Below, piece after piece: positions 16,868 through 26,032 of a stretch of 64,000 nt of DNA (position 1 is its first letter; each line of letters opens with the position of its first letter). Under the pieces are notes generated by a model. That model did not search any database. It saw nothing but the letters and a program-made list of their open reading frames with translations, and was not told where the DNA came from. The stretch is taken from positions 124,001 through 188,000 of the forward strand of contig NZ_LMRA01000048.1 in assembly GCF_001424705.1 (NCBI RefSeq). Direction: 5' to 3'. The translations under genes and the position numbers were made by a program. The DNA is from Methylobacterium sp. Leaf465 (lineage in GTDB: Bacteria; Pseudomonadota; Alphaproteobacteria; Rhizobiales; Beijerinckiaceae).

Positions 16868-17761
16868 TCAATCGAAGCCAAGGAATTCGAACAGGTCGCG
16901 GTCCTTCATGGGGATCGCGTTGAGCGGCTTGCCGCCGGCCCAGAGATGCGCCGCGAGACGCATGTACTCGGTGGTGACGGCTTCGAGTTCCGGCGTCGGC
17001 TCCATCTCGAACAGGGTCGACTTCTTGAGGCGCGAGCGCCGGACCACGTCGAGGTCGGGGAAGTGCGCGATGCGCTCGAGGCCCACGGCGGCATTGAAGC
17101 GGTCGATCTCGTCGGTCTTGGCCGAGCGGTTGGCGATGACCCCGCCGAGGCGCACCGGATAGTTCTTCGCCTTGGCGTGGATCGCGGCCACGATCCGGTT
17201 CATGGCGAAGATCGAGTCGAAGTCGTTGGCGGTGACGATGAGGGCCTGGTCGGCGTGCTGGAGCGGCGAGGCAAAGCCGCCGCAGACCACGTCGCCGAGC
17301 ACGTCGAAGATCACCACGTCGGTGTCCTCGAGGAGGTGATGCTCCTTGAGGAGCTTCACCGTCTGGCCGACGACGTAGCCGCCGCAGCCGGTGCCCGCCG
17401 GCGGGCCGCCGGCCTCGACGCACATGACGCCGTTGTAGCCCTCGGCCACGAAATCCTCGATGCGCAGCTCCTCGGAGTGGAACTGCACGGCCTCCAGGGC
17501 ATCGATCACGGTCGGGGCCAGGCGCTTCGTCAGCGTGAAGGTCGAATCGTGCTTGGGGTCGCAGCCGATCTGCAGCACGCGCTTGCCGAGCTTGGAGAAC
17601 GCCACCGACAGGTTCGACGAAGTGGTCGACTTGCCGATGCCGCCCTTGCCGTAGACCGCGAACACCTTGGCGGTGCCGATCTTGAGGTTCGGGTCGAGCT
17701 CGACCTGGACGCTGCCCTCGGGCTGGCGCGCGGTGACGGGATTGCGGATGGCGATGTTCAT
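16868..17761 (-). CDS. bchL: Dark protochlorophyllide reductase iron protein BchL
   Basis: A 297-residue nitrogenase NifH-like ATPase that donates electrons to BchNB. Walker A is GKGGIGKST near residue 39. The two [4Fe-4S] cysteine regions are CGGYVVGQ and DVVCGGFASPLQ. CDPKHDST is also present. The start overlaps the bchH stop by 4 bp. The system is oxygen-sensitive in vitro, so its retention beside oxygen-dependent AcsF is typical of aerobic phototrophs. Confidence 0.97.
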   Translation of the reverse strand: MNIAIRNPVTARQPEGSVQVELDPNLKIGTAKVFAVYGKGGIGKSTTSSNLSVAFSKLGKRVLQIGCDPKHDSTFTLTKRLAPTVIDALEAVQFHSEELRIEDFVAEGYNGVMCVEAGGPPAGTGCGGYVVGQTVKLLKEHHLLEDTDVVIFDVLGDVVCGGFASPLQHADQALIVTANDFDSIFAMNRIVAAIHAKAKNYPVRLGGVIANRSAKTDEIDRFNAAVGLERIAHFPDLDVVRRSRLKKSTLFEMEPTPELEAVTTEYMRLAAHLWAGGKPLNAIPMKDRDLFEFLGFD

Positions 17762-20700
17762 GCGGCGACCCCTGCGGTGATGCCTTCGACGCGGTCCTCG
17801 AGTTCCTCCTCGGCGCGGTCGAGCGCGTCGCGCGTCTCCGCGTCGGGGGTCCAGAAGCCACGCTGGTGCGCCTCGATCAGCCGGTGAGCCACCTTGGCCG
17901 AAGCGGTCGGGTTGAGGGCCGCCATGCGCGCGCGCATGGCGGGGTCGAGGACGTAGGTCTCGGTGATGCGCTGGTAGACCCAGGGGGCGACGCCGTTGGT
18001 GGTGGCCGACCAGCCCAGGGTGTTGGTGAGGTGCGCCTCGATCTGGCGCACGCCCTCGTAGCCGTGGCCGAGCATGCCCTCGGTCCATTTCGGGTTGAGC
18101 ATCCGGGTGCGGGTCTCCAGGGAGACCTGCTCCGTCAGGGTCCGGACCACGCCTTCGCCGCGGGTCTGGTCGCTGATGAAGATCGGCACCGCCGCGCCGC
18201 GGGCTTCGGCGACGGCGCGGCCCATGCCGCCGAGACCGTCGAAGTAGTGGTCCACCGAGGTGACGCCGACCTCGACCGAATCGAGGTTCTGGTAGGCGAG
18301 ATCGACGGTGGCGAGCACGGCCCCCATCAGGGCGCGCTGGGCGGTGGGCACGCCGGTGCGGCCGTAGGCGAAGGATTTGCGCCGCGCGAAGGTCTCGGAG
18401 ATCTCGTCGGCCTCTTCCCAACGGCCGGATTCGACGAGCTGGTTGACGTTGGCGCCGTAGGTGCCCTCCGCGTTGGAGAACACCCGCAGGGCCGCGGTCT
18501 CGAGGTCGATACCGTGCTCGGCCTGGAGCGCCAGGGCGTGCTTGCGCACGAAGTTCCGGTCGGACGGCTCGTCGGCGGTGGCGGCGAGATAGGAGGCTTC
18601 GGCCAGGAGCTTTGTCTGGAGCGGCAGCAGATCGCGGAAGATGCCCGACAGGGTCACGACCACGTCGATGCGCGGGCGACCCAGGGTTTCGAGGGGGATC
18701 AGAATGGCGCCGCAGAGGCGGCCGTAGCCGTCGAAGCGCGGCGCCGCGCCGATCAGCGCCAGGGCCTGGGCGATGGGACCGCCCTCGCTCTTCAGGTTGT
18801 CGGTGCCCCAGAGCACGAGGGCGATGCTCTCGGGCAGCGCCGCGCCCTCGTCGCGGTAGCGGGCCAGGAGACGCGCGGCCTGCCGCGCGCCGTCCGCGAG
18901 GGCGAAGGCCGAGGGCAGGCGGTAGGGGTCGAAGCCGTGCAGGTTGCGGCCCGTGGGCAGGATGTCCGGGTTGCGCAGGAGGTCCCCGCCGGCCACGGGG
19001 GCGATGAAGCGGCCGTCGAGGGCGGCAAGGAGGCCCCGGATCTCGTGATCCCGTGACAACAGGAGATCGGTCTCGCGCAGGGACGCGAAGGCGGCGCGGT
19101 TCGCATCGGAGGGGCCGAGACCGCCCTGCGCCAGGGCGGCGTCGATGGCCGCGCCGGCCACAAGGGCCTGGAGGCCGGCACGGGTGGGCACGAGGCCGTG
19201 GCTGGCCTCCGCCAGGGCGAGGAGGATGTCTGTCCGCTCCTCCGGCGGCGTCGCCTGCCCGACCACGTGGAGGCCGTGCGGGATCAGGGTGTGCTCCAGT
19301 TCATGGAGTGCCGTGCCGAGGCCGTGGACGTGGCCGGCGAGATCGGCGGTCCAGGCGGGCTCGGCGGCGACGAGGTCGAGGCCGGCGCCTTGGGCCTGGA
19401 TCAGCTCGGCGAGATCGCGGCGCTCGCCCACCGCCTCCGGCTCCAGGCCGCGCCAGCGTTCGATCGAGGCCTTGAGGTCGATCAGGCCGCGATAGAGTCC
19501 GGCCTGGGCCAGGCTCGGGGTCAGGTAGCTCACCAGGGTCGCGGCCGAGCGGCGCTTGGCCAGCAGGCCCTCGGACGGGTTGTTGGCGGCGTAGAGATAG
19601 ATGTGGGGCAGCGCGCCGATCAGCCGCTCGGGCCAGCAGGCGCCGGACAGGCCGGTCTGCTTGCCGGGCATGAATTCCAGCGCCCCGTGGGTGCCGAAAT
19701 GCAGGACCGCGTCGGCGCGGAAATCCTCGCGCAGGTAGCGGTAGAAGGCCGAGAAGGCGTGGGTCGGGGCGAAGCCGCGCTCGAACAGCAGCCGCATCGG
19801 GTCGCCCTCGTAGCCGAAGCCCGGCTGGACGCCGACGAAGACGTTGCCGAACTGCGCGCCGAGCACGAAGATCTGCGAGCCGTTGCTGTTCTGGCGGCCG
19901 GGGGCCGGCCCCCACTGCGCCTCGATCTCGGCGAGGTGGCGCTCGCGGCGGACATGGTCGTCGGCCGGGATGCGGTGGTGGACGTTGGCGGGCGTGCCGA
20001 ACCGGGTGGCGTTGCCGTCGAGCACCGCCCCGCGCAGAGCTTCCACGCTCTCGGGCAGATCGACCGCGTAACCCTCGGCCTTCAGGGCCGCGAGGGTGTT
20101 GTGGAGGGAATGGTAGACCGACAGGAAGGCGGCGGTGCCGATGCTGCCGGCGTTGGGCGGGAAGCCGAACAGCACCACGGCGACCCGGCGCTCGGCCCGC
20201 GCCTTGCGGCGCAGGACCACGAGGCGCTCGATGCGGGCGGCGAGCATGTCGGCGCGCTCGGGATGCACGACCATGTCGCGGGCGCTGGCGCCGAGGGAGC
20301 GGCTGGAGCGTCCGCCGAACACCATCGGACTGGTCGCGCCGTCGAGCTCGGGGATCGCCACCATCATGGTGGCTTCCACCGGCGACAGGCCCCGGTCGGA
20401 GGCTTCCCACTGCTCCAGGGTCTGGAACTCGAGGGCGTGGGCCGCGAGGTAGGGCACGTCGAGGTCGGCGAGGAGCGCCTGGGCGCCGGCGGCGTCGTTG
20501 TAGGCCGGGCCGCCCACCAGGGAGAAGCCGGTGAGCGAGACAAGCGCGTCGATGGTCGGGCGCCCGTCGCGCCGGAAGAACGCATCGATGGCCGGGCGGT
20601 TGTCGAGACCGCTGGCGAAGGCCGGCACGACGCTGAGCCCCCGCGCCTCCAGGGCGGCGATGACGCCGTCGTAATGCGCCGTGTTTCCGGCCAGCACGTA

Positions 20701-21468
20701 GGAGCGCATGACGAGGAGGCCGACGCAGCCCTTCAAGGCGCCGGCGGGTGCGGGCACCTTCGCCCCGTCCTCACCGATCCGGCCGGCCATGCGCGGATGA
20801 TACAGCCCGGTCTCGGGGTAGCTGAGCGGCGCCGGCGCGGCGGCGATTCGGCGCCAGCCCTCGCGCGGGCCGGCGGCGTAGCGGCCGACCAGGAAGCGCA
20901 CGAGGTTGGCGATGTTCTCGTCCGAGCCCGAGAGCCAGTATTGCAGGGTGAGGAAATAGGCCCGGACGTCCTGGGCCGAACCGGGAATGAACCGCAGGAT
21001 CTTGGGCAGCTTGCGGATCATCGCCATCTGGCGGGCGCCGTTGCCCTGGGCGCCGGGCTTGCCGCGCAGCTTCTTCAGGAAATCGAGGGCGCCGCGCTTG
21101 GTGCTGTCCATGTCGAAGCGGTTGAGGCGGGTGGTCTTCACCACCTCGCTCGCCGACAGGCAGCCGATCATGGCGTCGCAATGCGGGCGCCGGGCCAGCA
21201 GGGACGGCAGGATCGCCCGGACGTGCTCGTCCATGAACAGCATGGTGGAGAGGACGATGTCGGCGCGGGCGATGTCGGCCTTGCAGGCCTCCAGGGCGGT
21301 GGCGTCGGTGTCCCAGGCGGCGGCCGCGTGGAAGTCCAGGGTGAGGCCCGGCAGGTCGCGGGCGAGCCGTTGGCGGGCGCGCTCCAACGCGCTCGCCACG
21401 TGGTTGTCCATCGTCACGAGGACGACCCGGAGCGCCGGGCGCTCAGCGTCCGAAATGCGCTTTGGCAT
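17758..21468 (-). CDS. bchH: Magnesium chelatase subunit H
   Basis: A 1236-residue cobN/magnesium-chelatase family protein that binds protoporphyrin IX and carries out Mg insertion. Recognisable blocks are VVLVTMDNHVASALERA near the start, LHFGTHGALEFMPGKQTGLS in the centre, and GVTSVDHYFDGLGGMGRAV plus ETRTRMLNPKWTEGMLGHGYEG near the C-terminus. The start at 21468 overlaps the end of bchB by 26 bp. An upstream in-frame Met at 21504 is less likely. Confidence 0.96.
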   Translation of the reverse strand: MPKRISDAERPALRVVLVTMDNHVASALERARQRLARDLPGLTLDFHAAAAWDTDATALEACKADIARADIVLSTMLFMDEHVRAILPSLLARRPHCDAMIGCLSASEVVKTTRLNRFDMDSTKRGALDFLKKLRGKPGAQGNGARQMAMIRKLPKILRFIPGSAQDVRAYFLTLQYWLSGSDENIANLVRFLVGRYAAGPREGWRRIAAAPAPLSYPETGLYHPRMAGRIGEDGAKVPAPAGALKGCVGLLVMRSYVLAGNTAHYDGVIAALEARGLSVVPAFASGLDNRPAIDAFFRRDGRPTIDALVSLTGFSLVGGPAYNDAAGAQALLADLDVPYLAAHALEFQTLEQWEASDRGLSPVEATMMVAIPELDGATSPMVFGGRSSRSLGASARDMVVHPERADMLAARIERLVVLRRKARAERRVAVVLFGFPPNAGSIGTAAFLSVYHSLHNTLAALKAEGYAVDLPESVEALRGAVLDGNATRFGTPANVHHRIPADDHVRRERHLAEIEAQWGPAPGRQNSNGSQIFVLGAQFGNVFVGVQPGFGYEGDPMRLLFERGFAPTHAFSAFYRYLREDFRADAVLHFGTHGALEFMPGKQTGLSGACWPERLIGALPHIYLYAANNPSEGLLAKRRSAATLVSYLTPSLAQAGLYRGLIDLKASIERWRGLEPEAVGERRDLAELIQAQGAGLDLVAAEPAWTADLAGHVHGLGTALHELEHTLIPHGLHVVGQATPPEERTDILLALAEASHGLVPTRAGLQALVAGAAIDAALAQGGLGPSDANRAAFASLRETDLLLSRDHEIRGLLAALDGRFIAPVAGGDLLRNPDILPTGRNLHGFDPYRLPSAFALADGARQAARLLARYRDEGAALPESIALVLWGTDNLKSEGGPIAQALALIGAAPRFDGYGRLCGAILIPLETLGRPRIDVVVTLSGIFRDLLPLQTKLLAEASYLAATADEPSDRNFVRKHALALQAEHGIDLETAALRVFSNAEGTYGANVNQLVESGRWEEADEISETFARRKSFAYGRTGVPTAQRALMGAVLATVDLAYQNLDSVEVGVTSVDHYFDGLGGMGRAVAEARGAAVPIFISDQTRGEGVVRTLTEQVSLETRTRMLNPKWTEGMLGHGYEGVRQIEAHLTNTLGWSATTNGVAPWVYQRITETYVLDPAMRARMAALNPTASAKVAHRLIEAHQRGFWTPDAETRDALDRAEEELEDRVEGITAGVAA

Positions 21469-22984
21469 CGTACAATGTCTCGACGGTGATGAGCGGCAGG
21501 GCACGTTCCCGTGCGAAGCGCTCGGTGTTCGCGCGCGCCTTGCCCCGCACGAAGAACGGGATCTTCTTCAGTTCCTTCTCGGCATCGGTCGCCCAGGTCA
21601 GGAGAATCGGTTCTGCGGCCACCGAAGGTGCCGGGGCGACCGGCTGCGGCGCAGCGACGCCGTGCCGGGGCAGGTGCGAGGGCGCGGCGGCACCGTGGAA
21701 CTCGGCATCCTCGCGGAACATGCCGAGCAGGTGTTCCTCCAGGCCCATCATCAGCGGGTGGACCCAGGTGTCGAACAGGACGTTGGCGCCTTCGAACCCC
21801 ATCTGCGGCGAGTGGCGCGCGGGGAAGTCCTGGACGTGGATCGGCGCCGAGATCACCGCGCAGGGCAACCCGAGGCGCTTGGCGATGTGCCGCTCCATCT
21901 GGGTGCCGAGCACGAGCTCCGGTCCCGCGGCCTGGATCGCGGCCTCGACGTCGAGGTAATCGTCGGTGATCGTGGCCTCGATGCCATGGAACGCCGCCTC
22001 GGCCCGGACCTCGCGGGCCAATTCGCGGGTGTAGGTGCCCAGGCCCACCACCTTGAAGCCGAGTTCCGTGGCGGCGACGCGGGCGGCGGCCAGCGCGTGG
22101 GTGGCGTCGCCGAAGATGAAGACCCGCTTGTCGGTGAGGTAGGTCGAATCGACCGAGCGCGAATACCAGGGCAGGCGCGAGGGGGCACCGGCGAGGACGG
22201 GGGCGGGATCGACGCCCGCGGCGGCGGCCACCGCCTCGACGAAGCGGATGGTGGCCTGGACGCCGATCGGGACGATCTCGACCATCGGCTGGCCAAAGGT
22301 CTTCTGAAGGTGAAGGCCGGCGGCACGGGCGATCTCGGGATAGAGCACGACGTTGAATTCCGCCGCCCCGAGGCGCCCGAGATCGGCGGGCGTCGCGCCG
22401 AGCGGCGCCACCACGTTCACGTCGATGCCGAGGGCGGCGAGGATCTTGGTGACCTCCACGAGGTCGTCGCGGTGGCGGAAGCCCAGCGCCGTGGGGCCGA
22501 GGATGTTGCAGAGGGGGCGGCGCCCGTCGCGCGCGCTCGGCGTGCCGCCGGCCAGCGCCCGGACGAGGCGGTAGAGGGTCTCCGAGGCGCCCCAGTTCTC
22601 CTTCTTCTGGTAGGCCGGAAGCTCCAGGGGGATGACCGGGATCGGCAGGTCGAGGGCGCGGGCGAGGCCGCCCGGGTCGTCCTGGATCAGCTCGGCGGTG
22701 CAGGAGGCCCCAACGATCATCGCCTGCGGCTGAAAGCGCGCGTAAGCCTCTCCCACGGCGTTCTGGAAGATCGCGGCGGTGTCAGCGCCGAGATCGCGGG
22801 CCTGGAAGGTCGTGTAGGTCACCGGCGGGCGGGCGTCGCGCCGCTCGATCATGGTGAAGAGCAGGTCGGCATAGGTGTCGCCCTGCGGCGCGTGCAGCAC
22901 GTAGTGCAGGCCCTGCATGGCGGTGGCGATCCGCATGGCGCCGATATGCGGCGGCCCCTCGTAGGTCCAGAGCGTGAGCTGCAT
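21443..22984 (-). CDS. bchB: Dark protochlorophyllide reductase subunit B
   Basis: A 513-residue catalytic subunit of the NB protein. Asp36 (in GDTYADLLF), the unusual aspartate ligand of the NB [4Fe-4S] cluster, is at exactly that position. ASCTAELIQDDPGGLARAL and the C-terminal FARERALPLITVETLYDAKAHFG segments are characteristic. It reduces the C17-C18 double bond of protochlorophyllide with BchN and BchL. Confidence 0.96.
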   Translation of the reverse strand: MQLTLWTYEGPPHIGAMRIATAMQGLHYVLHAPQGDTYADLLFTMIERRDARPPVTYTTFQARDLGADTAAIFQNAVGEAYARFQPQAMIVGASCTAELIQDDPGGLARALDLPIPVIPLELPAYQKKENWGASETLYRLVRALAGGTPSARDGRRPLCNILGPTALGFRHRDDLVEVTKILAALGIDVNVVAPLGATPADLGRLGAAEFNVVLYPEIARAAGLHLQKTFGQPMVEIVPIGVQATIRFVEAVAAAAGVDPAPVLAGAPSRLPWYSRSVDSTYLTDKRVFIFGDATHALAAARVAATELGFKVVGLGTYTRELAREVRAEAAFHGIEATITDDYLDVEAAIQAAGPELVLGTQMERHIAKRLGLPCAVISAPIHVQDFPARHSPQMGFEGANVLFDTWVHPLMMGLEEHLLGMFREDAEFHGAAAPSHLPRHGVAAPQPVAPAPSVAAEPILLTWATDAEKELKKIPFFVRGKARANTERFARERALPLITVETLYDAKAHFGR

Positions 22985-22988
22985 CGCC

Positions 22989-24266
22989 TCAGACCTCCAG
23001 CCGGGCGCGGCGCTTCAGCGGGCGCGCAAACAGTTCGGCGAGGTCTCCGGCCTGGTCGTAGCCCTGGATCGGGGTGAACAGCAGCTCGATCGACCACTTG
23101 GTCGCCAGCCCTTCCGCCTCCAGCGGGTTGGCGAGGCCGAGGCCGCAGACCGTGAGGTCGGGCTTTTCCGACCGGCAGCGATCCATCTGCGCGTCGAGGC
23201 TCTGACCCTCCACCACCTTCGTGCCGGCCGGCAGCAGCGCCAGGTCCGGCGCATGGTGCTGGCGATGGAGGTAGGGCGTGCCGACCTCGATCAGCTCCGC
23301 CCCCATCTCGCGCGACAGGAAACGGGCGAGCGGCAGTTCGAGCTGCGAATCGGGAAAGAAGAACACCCGCTTTCCGGCGAGGCGCTCCCGGTAGAGGTCG
23401 AGGGCGACGGCGGCGCGGGCTCGACCCGGGGCGGTGACGCGGGCGAATCGCTCGGCCGGGACGTCGAAGGTCTCCGCGGCGGCAGCGAGCCAGCCTGTCG
23501 TGCCCTCCGCCCCGAGGGGGAACGGCGCCGAGATCCGCTTCGCACCCCGGGCCTCGAGGGCGCGGGCGGTCTCGGCCAGGAAGGGCTGGGCGAGGAGGAA
23601 GCGGGTGTTGGGCCCGACCGCCGGCAGCGCCCCGGCGCGGCGCGCCGGCAGGAAGGCCACGTCGGCGAGGCCGAGATCCGCGAAGAGGCGGGCGAACTGG
23701 TCCTCGACCACGTCGGCCAGGGCGCCGACCACCAGGAGCGCGGGCGCCCCGGTCTCCGCGGCGCGGGGCATCTCGGGGACGAGGGCGGCGAGGCAGGCAT
23801 CCTCCCCTTGCGTGAAGGTGGTCTCGATGCCGCTGCCCGAGTAGCTCAGCACCCGCACGTCGGGGTGGAAGCTGCGGGACAGGCGCTGGGCCGCCCGCGA
23901 CAGGTCGAGCTTGATCACCTCCGAGGGGCACGAGCCCACGAGGAACAGCAGGCGGATGTCGGGGCGGCGCTCGATCAGGCGGGCGACCACCCGGTCGAGC
24001 TCCTCGTTGGCGTCGACGAGGCCGGCGAGGTCGCGCTCGTCGAGGATCGCGGTGGCGAAGCGCGGCTCGGCGAAGATCATCACCCCGGCCGCGGACTGGA
24101 TGAGGTGGGCGCAGGTGCGCGAGCCGACCACGAGGAAGAAGGCGTCCTGGATCTTGCGGTGCAGCCAGACGATGCCGGTCAATCCGCAGAACACCGCGCG
24201 CTGGCCGCGCTCCTGGCGGATGTCGCAGCCCGTCTCCAGGGCGGGAAGCGGCGCATGGGCGTTCAT
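22989..24266 (-). CDS. bchN: Dark protochlorophyllide reductase subunit N
   Basis: A 425-residue partner of BchB. The three cluster-binding cysteines expected near 26, 51 and 112 are found at Cys27 (FCGLTG), Cys52 (RTCAHL) and Cys113 (GSCPSEV). The start overlaps the bchF stop by 4 bp and the end lies 4 bp from bchB. Confidence 0.96.
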   Translation of the reverse strand: MNAHAPLPALETGCDIRQERGQRAVFCGLTGIVWLHRKIQDAFFLVVGSRTCAHLIQSAAGVMIFAEPRFATAILDERDLAGLVDANEELDRVVARLIERRPDIRLLFLVGSCPSEVIKLDLSRAAQRLSRSFHPDVRVLSYSGSGIETTFTQGEDACLAALVPEMPRAAETGAPALLVVGALADVVEDQFARLFADLGLADVAFLPARRAGALPAVGPNTRFLLAQPFLAETARALEARGAKRISAPFPLGAEGTTGWLAAAAETFDVPAERFARVTAPGRARAAVALDLYRERLAGKRVFFFPDSQLELPLARFLSREMGAELIEVGTPYLHRQHHAPDLALLPAGTKVVEGQSLDAQMDRCRSEKPDLTVCGLGLANPLEAEGLATKWSIELLFTPIQGYDQAGDLAELFARPLKRRARLEV

Positions 24267-24766
24267 CGCGCGGCCTCCGCGACCAGGCGGGACGGCCGCG
24301 TGTGGAGCCGGGCGGCGCGCAGCTTCAGCACGAATTGCGCAGCGTTGACGGCGTAGGAGGCGTAGGCGGCCAGGGCGAGGCCCATCAGGCCGGCGGTGTC
24401 GAGGGCGCCGGCGGCCAGCGCCACGAGGTAGGCGGTGTGCAGGGCCAGCACGAGCATGCTGACCATGTCCTCCCAGTAGAAGGCCGGGGCAAAGAGGTAG
24501 CGGCCGAAGACGGCCTTCTCCCAGATCGAGCCCGTGACCATGATCGCGTAGAGCACCAGGGTCTTCACCACCACGGACGCGTTGGCGGCGGTCGCGCCTT
24601 CACCTGTCCACAGGGTGCGCAGGACGAGGCCCAGACTCACGGCGAACACGAGGAATTGAAGGGGGGCCAGAACCCCCTGGACCAGGGTCCAGCGGGTGGC
24701 GTCGCGACGGGCGCGCTGATCGGCGTCGTAGAGAGGTCGTCTGGGCCTGTCCGCACTCCGGATCAT
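24263..24766 (-). CDS. bchF: 3-vinyl bacteriochlorophyllide hydratase
   Basis: A 167-residue membrane protein of the BchF family, which hydrates the C3 vinyl group on the way to bacteriochlorophyll a. Four hydrophobic segments and the family stretches GSIWEKAVFGRYLFAPAFYWEDM and VVKTLVLYAIMVTG are visible (the first read as GSIWEKAVFG / RYLFAPAFYWEDM). The ATG at 24766 is preceded by AGGGGGGCGG. A TTG at 24802 would add 12 residues and is less likely. It is the first gene of the long minus-strand array. Confidence 0.92.
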   Translation of the reverse strand: MIRSADRPRRPLYDADQRARRDATRWTLVQGVLAPLQFLVFAVSLGLVLRTLWTGEGATAANASVVVKTLVLYAIMVTGSIWEKAVFGRYLFAPAFYWEDMVSMLVLALHTAYLVALAAGALDTAGLMGLALAAYASYAVNAAQFVLKLRAARLHTRPSRLVAEAAR

Positions 24767-24825
24767 GCTGTCCGCCCCCCTGTGGAGACCCCTTGCGACC
24801 AAGTCGCCGGGCCTCGTTGAAGGGG

Positions 24826-24854
24826 AGGTTAGGAAGGCGGTCCCGATGTGTCAA
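24826..24854 (-). promoter_or_regulatory. Promoter of the bchF-bchO array
   Basis: On the minus strand TTGACA (24854-24849) and TAACCT (24831-24826) are spaced by exactly 17 bp, the best sigma-70-like match I found in the window. The predicted start near 24819 leaves a leader of about 50 nt before the bchF ATG at 24766. Confidence 0.65.
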
Positions 24855-24866
24855 GCCAGCTTTACG
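24849..24866. promoter_or_regulatory. Degenerate PpsR box at bchF promoter (TGT-N12-ACG)
   Basis: TGTCAAGCCAGCTTTACG fits TGT-N12-ACA with one mismatch at the final base. Its TGTCAA end coincides with the -35 hexamer of the bchF promoter, the same arrangement as at bchG. Binding by PpsR would block RNA polymerase. Confidence 0.55.
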
Positions 24867-24913
24867 TCAAAACGAAATGACAGATTGAATGCAAAATAGT
24901 TACAGGGTGCGTA

Positions 24914-24941
24914 TTGATAAAGTCAGTTTCGGGCGTATCGT
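24914..24941 (+). promoter_or_regulatory. Candidate aerR-ppsR promoter
   Basis: TTGATA (24914-24919) and TATCGT (24936-24941) with a 16-bp spacer lie in an AT-richer patch and point toward aerR. The leader would be about 130 nt. No clear PpsR box lies over it. Confidence 0.4.
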
Positions 24942-25076
24942 GCGACTTCATTGCAGCGGCCGGCCAAGCTGGCCCTCCCCGGCGCCGGGGTACTGAGGCG
25001 CGTGCTCAGACGTCCCGGAATTCGACGCGCAAGATCGAACCGACAGTAAAGCCGTCAGCCACATTGGGAGGGACCA

Positions 25077-25961
25077 ATGGATGATGTGAGTCAGTTCGGT
25101 GATCGCTTGCGCTACGAACCATCCAGCCGGGATGTCGCGGACCTGTGCGAATCCCGCATCAGCGCCCAGCTCGCAGTCTTCGGACAGGCGATCCGGCTGC
25201 AACGGGATCTGGCGCGCGTCGTCGAATCCGAGATCATTCCCCGCCTGATGCTGGCGCACCGGATCGAGCCGGCCCCGGAGCCGACGGACGTGCTGCCGAG
25301 CGAGGAGCAGATCGCGGCCTTCACGGCCCTCATGCTCGACCCGGCGGGCGACGACGTGGAGGGCCGGCTCGCCGAACTCCTGGCGACCGGCCTTGGGACC
25401 GACAGCCTCCTCCTCGACCTCCTCGCGCCGACGGCCCGCCACCTCGGCACCCTGTGGGAGGAGGACCTCTGCGACTTCGTCGAGGTGACCCGCGCCATGG
25501 GGCGGCTGCAGCGAATCATGCGCGAGATCACGAGCCGCTTTCGCAGCGAGCCCGTGGCCCCCGCCGTGAACCGGAAGATCCTGCTGCTGCCCTGTCCGGG
25601 AGATTCCCACAGGTTTGGCCTCACCCTGGTGGAGCAGTTCTTTCGGGAAGCCGGCTGGTCGGTGACCTCGACGATCACGCAGCCGGAGACGGACAGCCTC
25701 CGCTGCATCCAGGAGGAGTGGTTCGACGTCGTGGGACTGTCCCTCGCCTCCGAGACCCTGCTTCCGACGATGACCGAGACCGTGGCGGCCTTGCGCCGGA
25801 ATTCTCGGAACGAAGCGCTGCGGGTCCTCGTTGGGGGCCCGGCCTTCGCCGCCAATCCGGACAGCTTCCGGCGCGTCGGGGCCGACGCGAGCGCCGGCGA
25901 CGCCCGCACGGCCCTGTCCGTTGCCGAATGCTTGCTTGATCTGCCGGTCAGACCCTGCTGA
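25077..25961 (+). CDS. aerR: Cobalamin-binding antirepressor AerR/PpaA
   Basis: A 294-residue regulator with a helical cap followed by a B12-binding domain. The cap (about residues 75-155) contains LGTLWEEDLCDFVEVT. The cobalamin motif is intact: D176-x-H178-x-x-G181 (GDSHRFG), then a Ser in GLSLAS near 222 and GG at 253-254 (VGGPAF). In Rhodobacter, AerR/PpaA binds hydroxy- or adenosyl-B12 and antagonises CrtJ/PpsR in response to blue light. The position directly before ppsR supports this. The ATG at 25077 has GGGAGGGA upstream. Confidence 0.88.
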   Translation: MDDVSQFGDRLRYEPSSRDVADLCESRISAQLAVFGQAIRLQRDLARVVESEIIPRLMLAHRIEPAPEPTDVLPSEEQIAAFTALMLDPAGDDVEGRLAELLATGLGTDSLLLDLLAPTARHLGTLWEEDLCDFVEVTRAMGRLQRIMREITSRFRSEPVAPAVNRKILLLPCPGDSHRFGLTLVEQFFREAGWSVTSTITQPETDSLRCIQEEWFDVVGLSLASETLLPTMTETVAALRRNSRNEALRVLVGGPAFAANPDSFRRVGADASAGDARTALSVAECLLDLPVRPC

Positions 25962-26032
25962 AAGACAGTTTCGATCGACACAGCCTCCCTCCCTGATCCG
26001 ACCTGCCCGACCACATCCCGACGTGGTGATCC

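Noticed and set aside
24872..24912. Second PpsR-like box near ATGACAGATTGAATGC and TTACA
   Set aside because: No TGT-N12-ACA spacing could be made; only the site at 24849-24866 fits.
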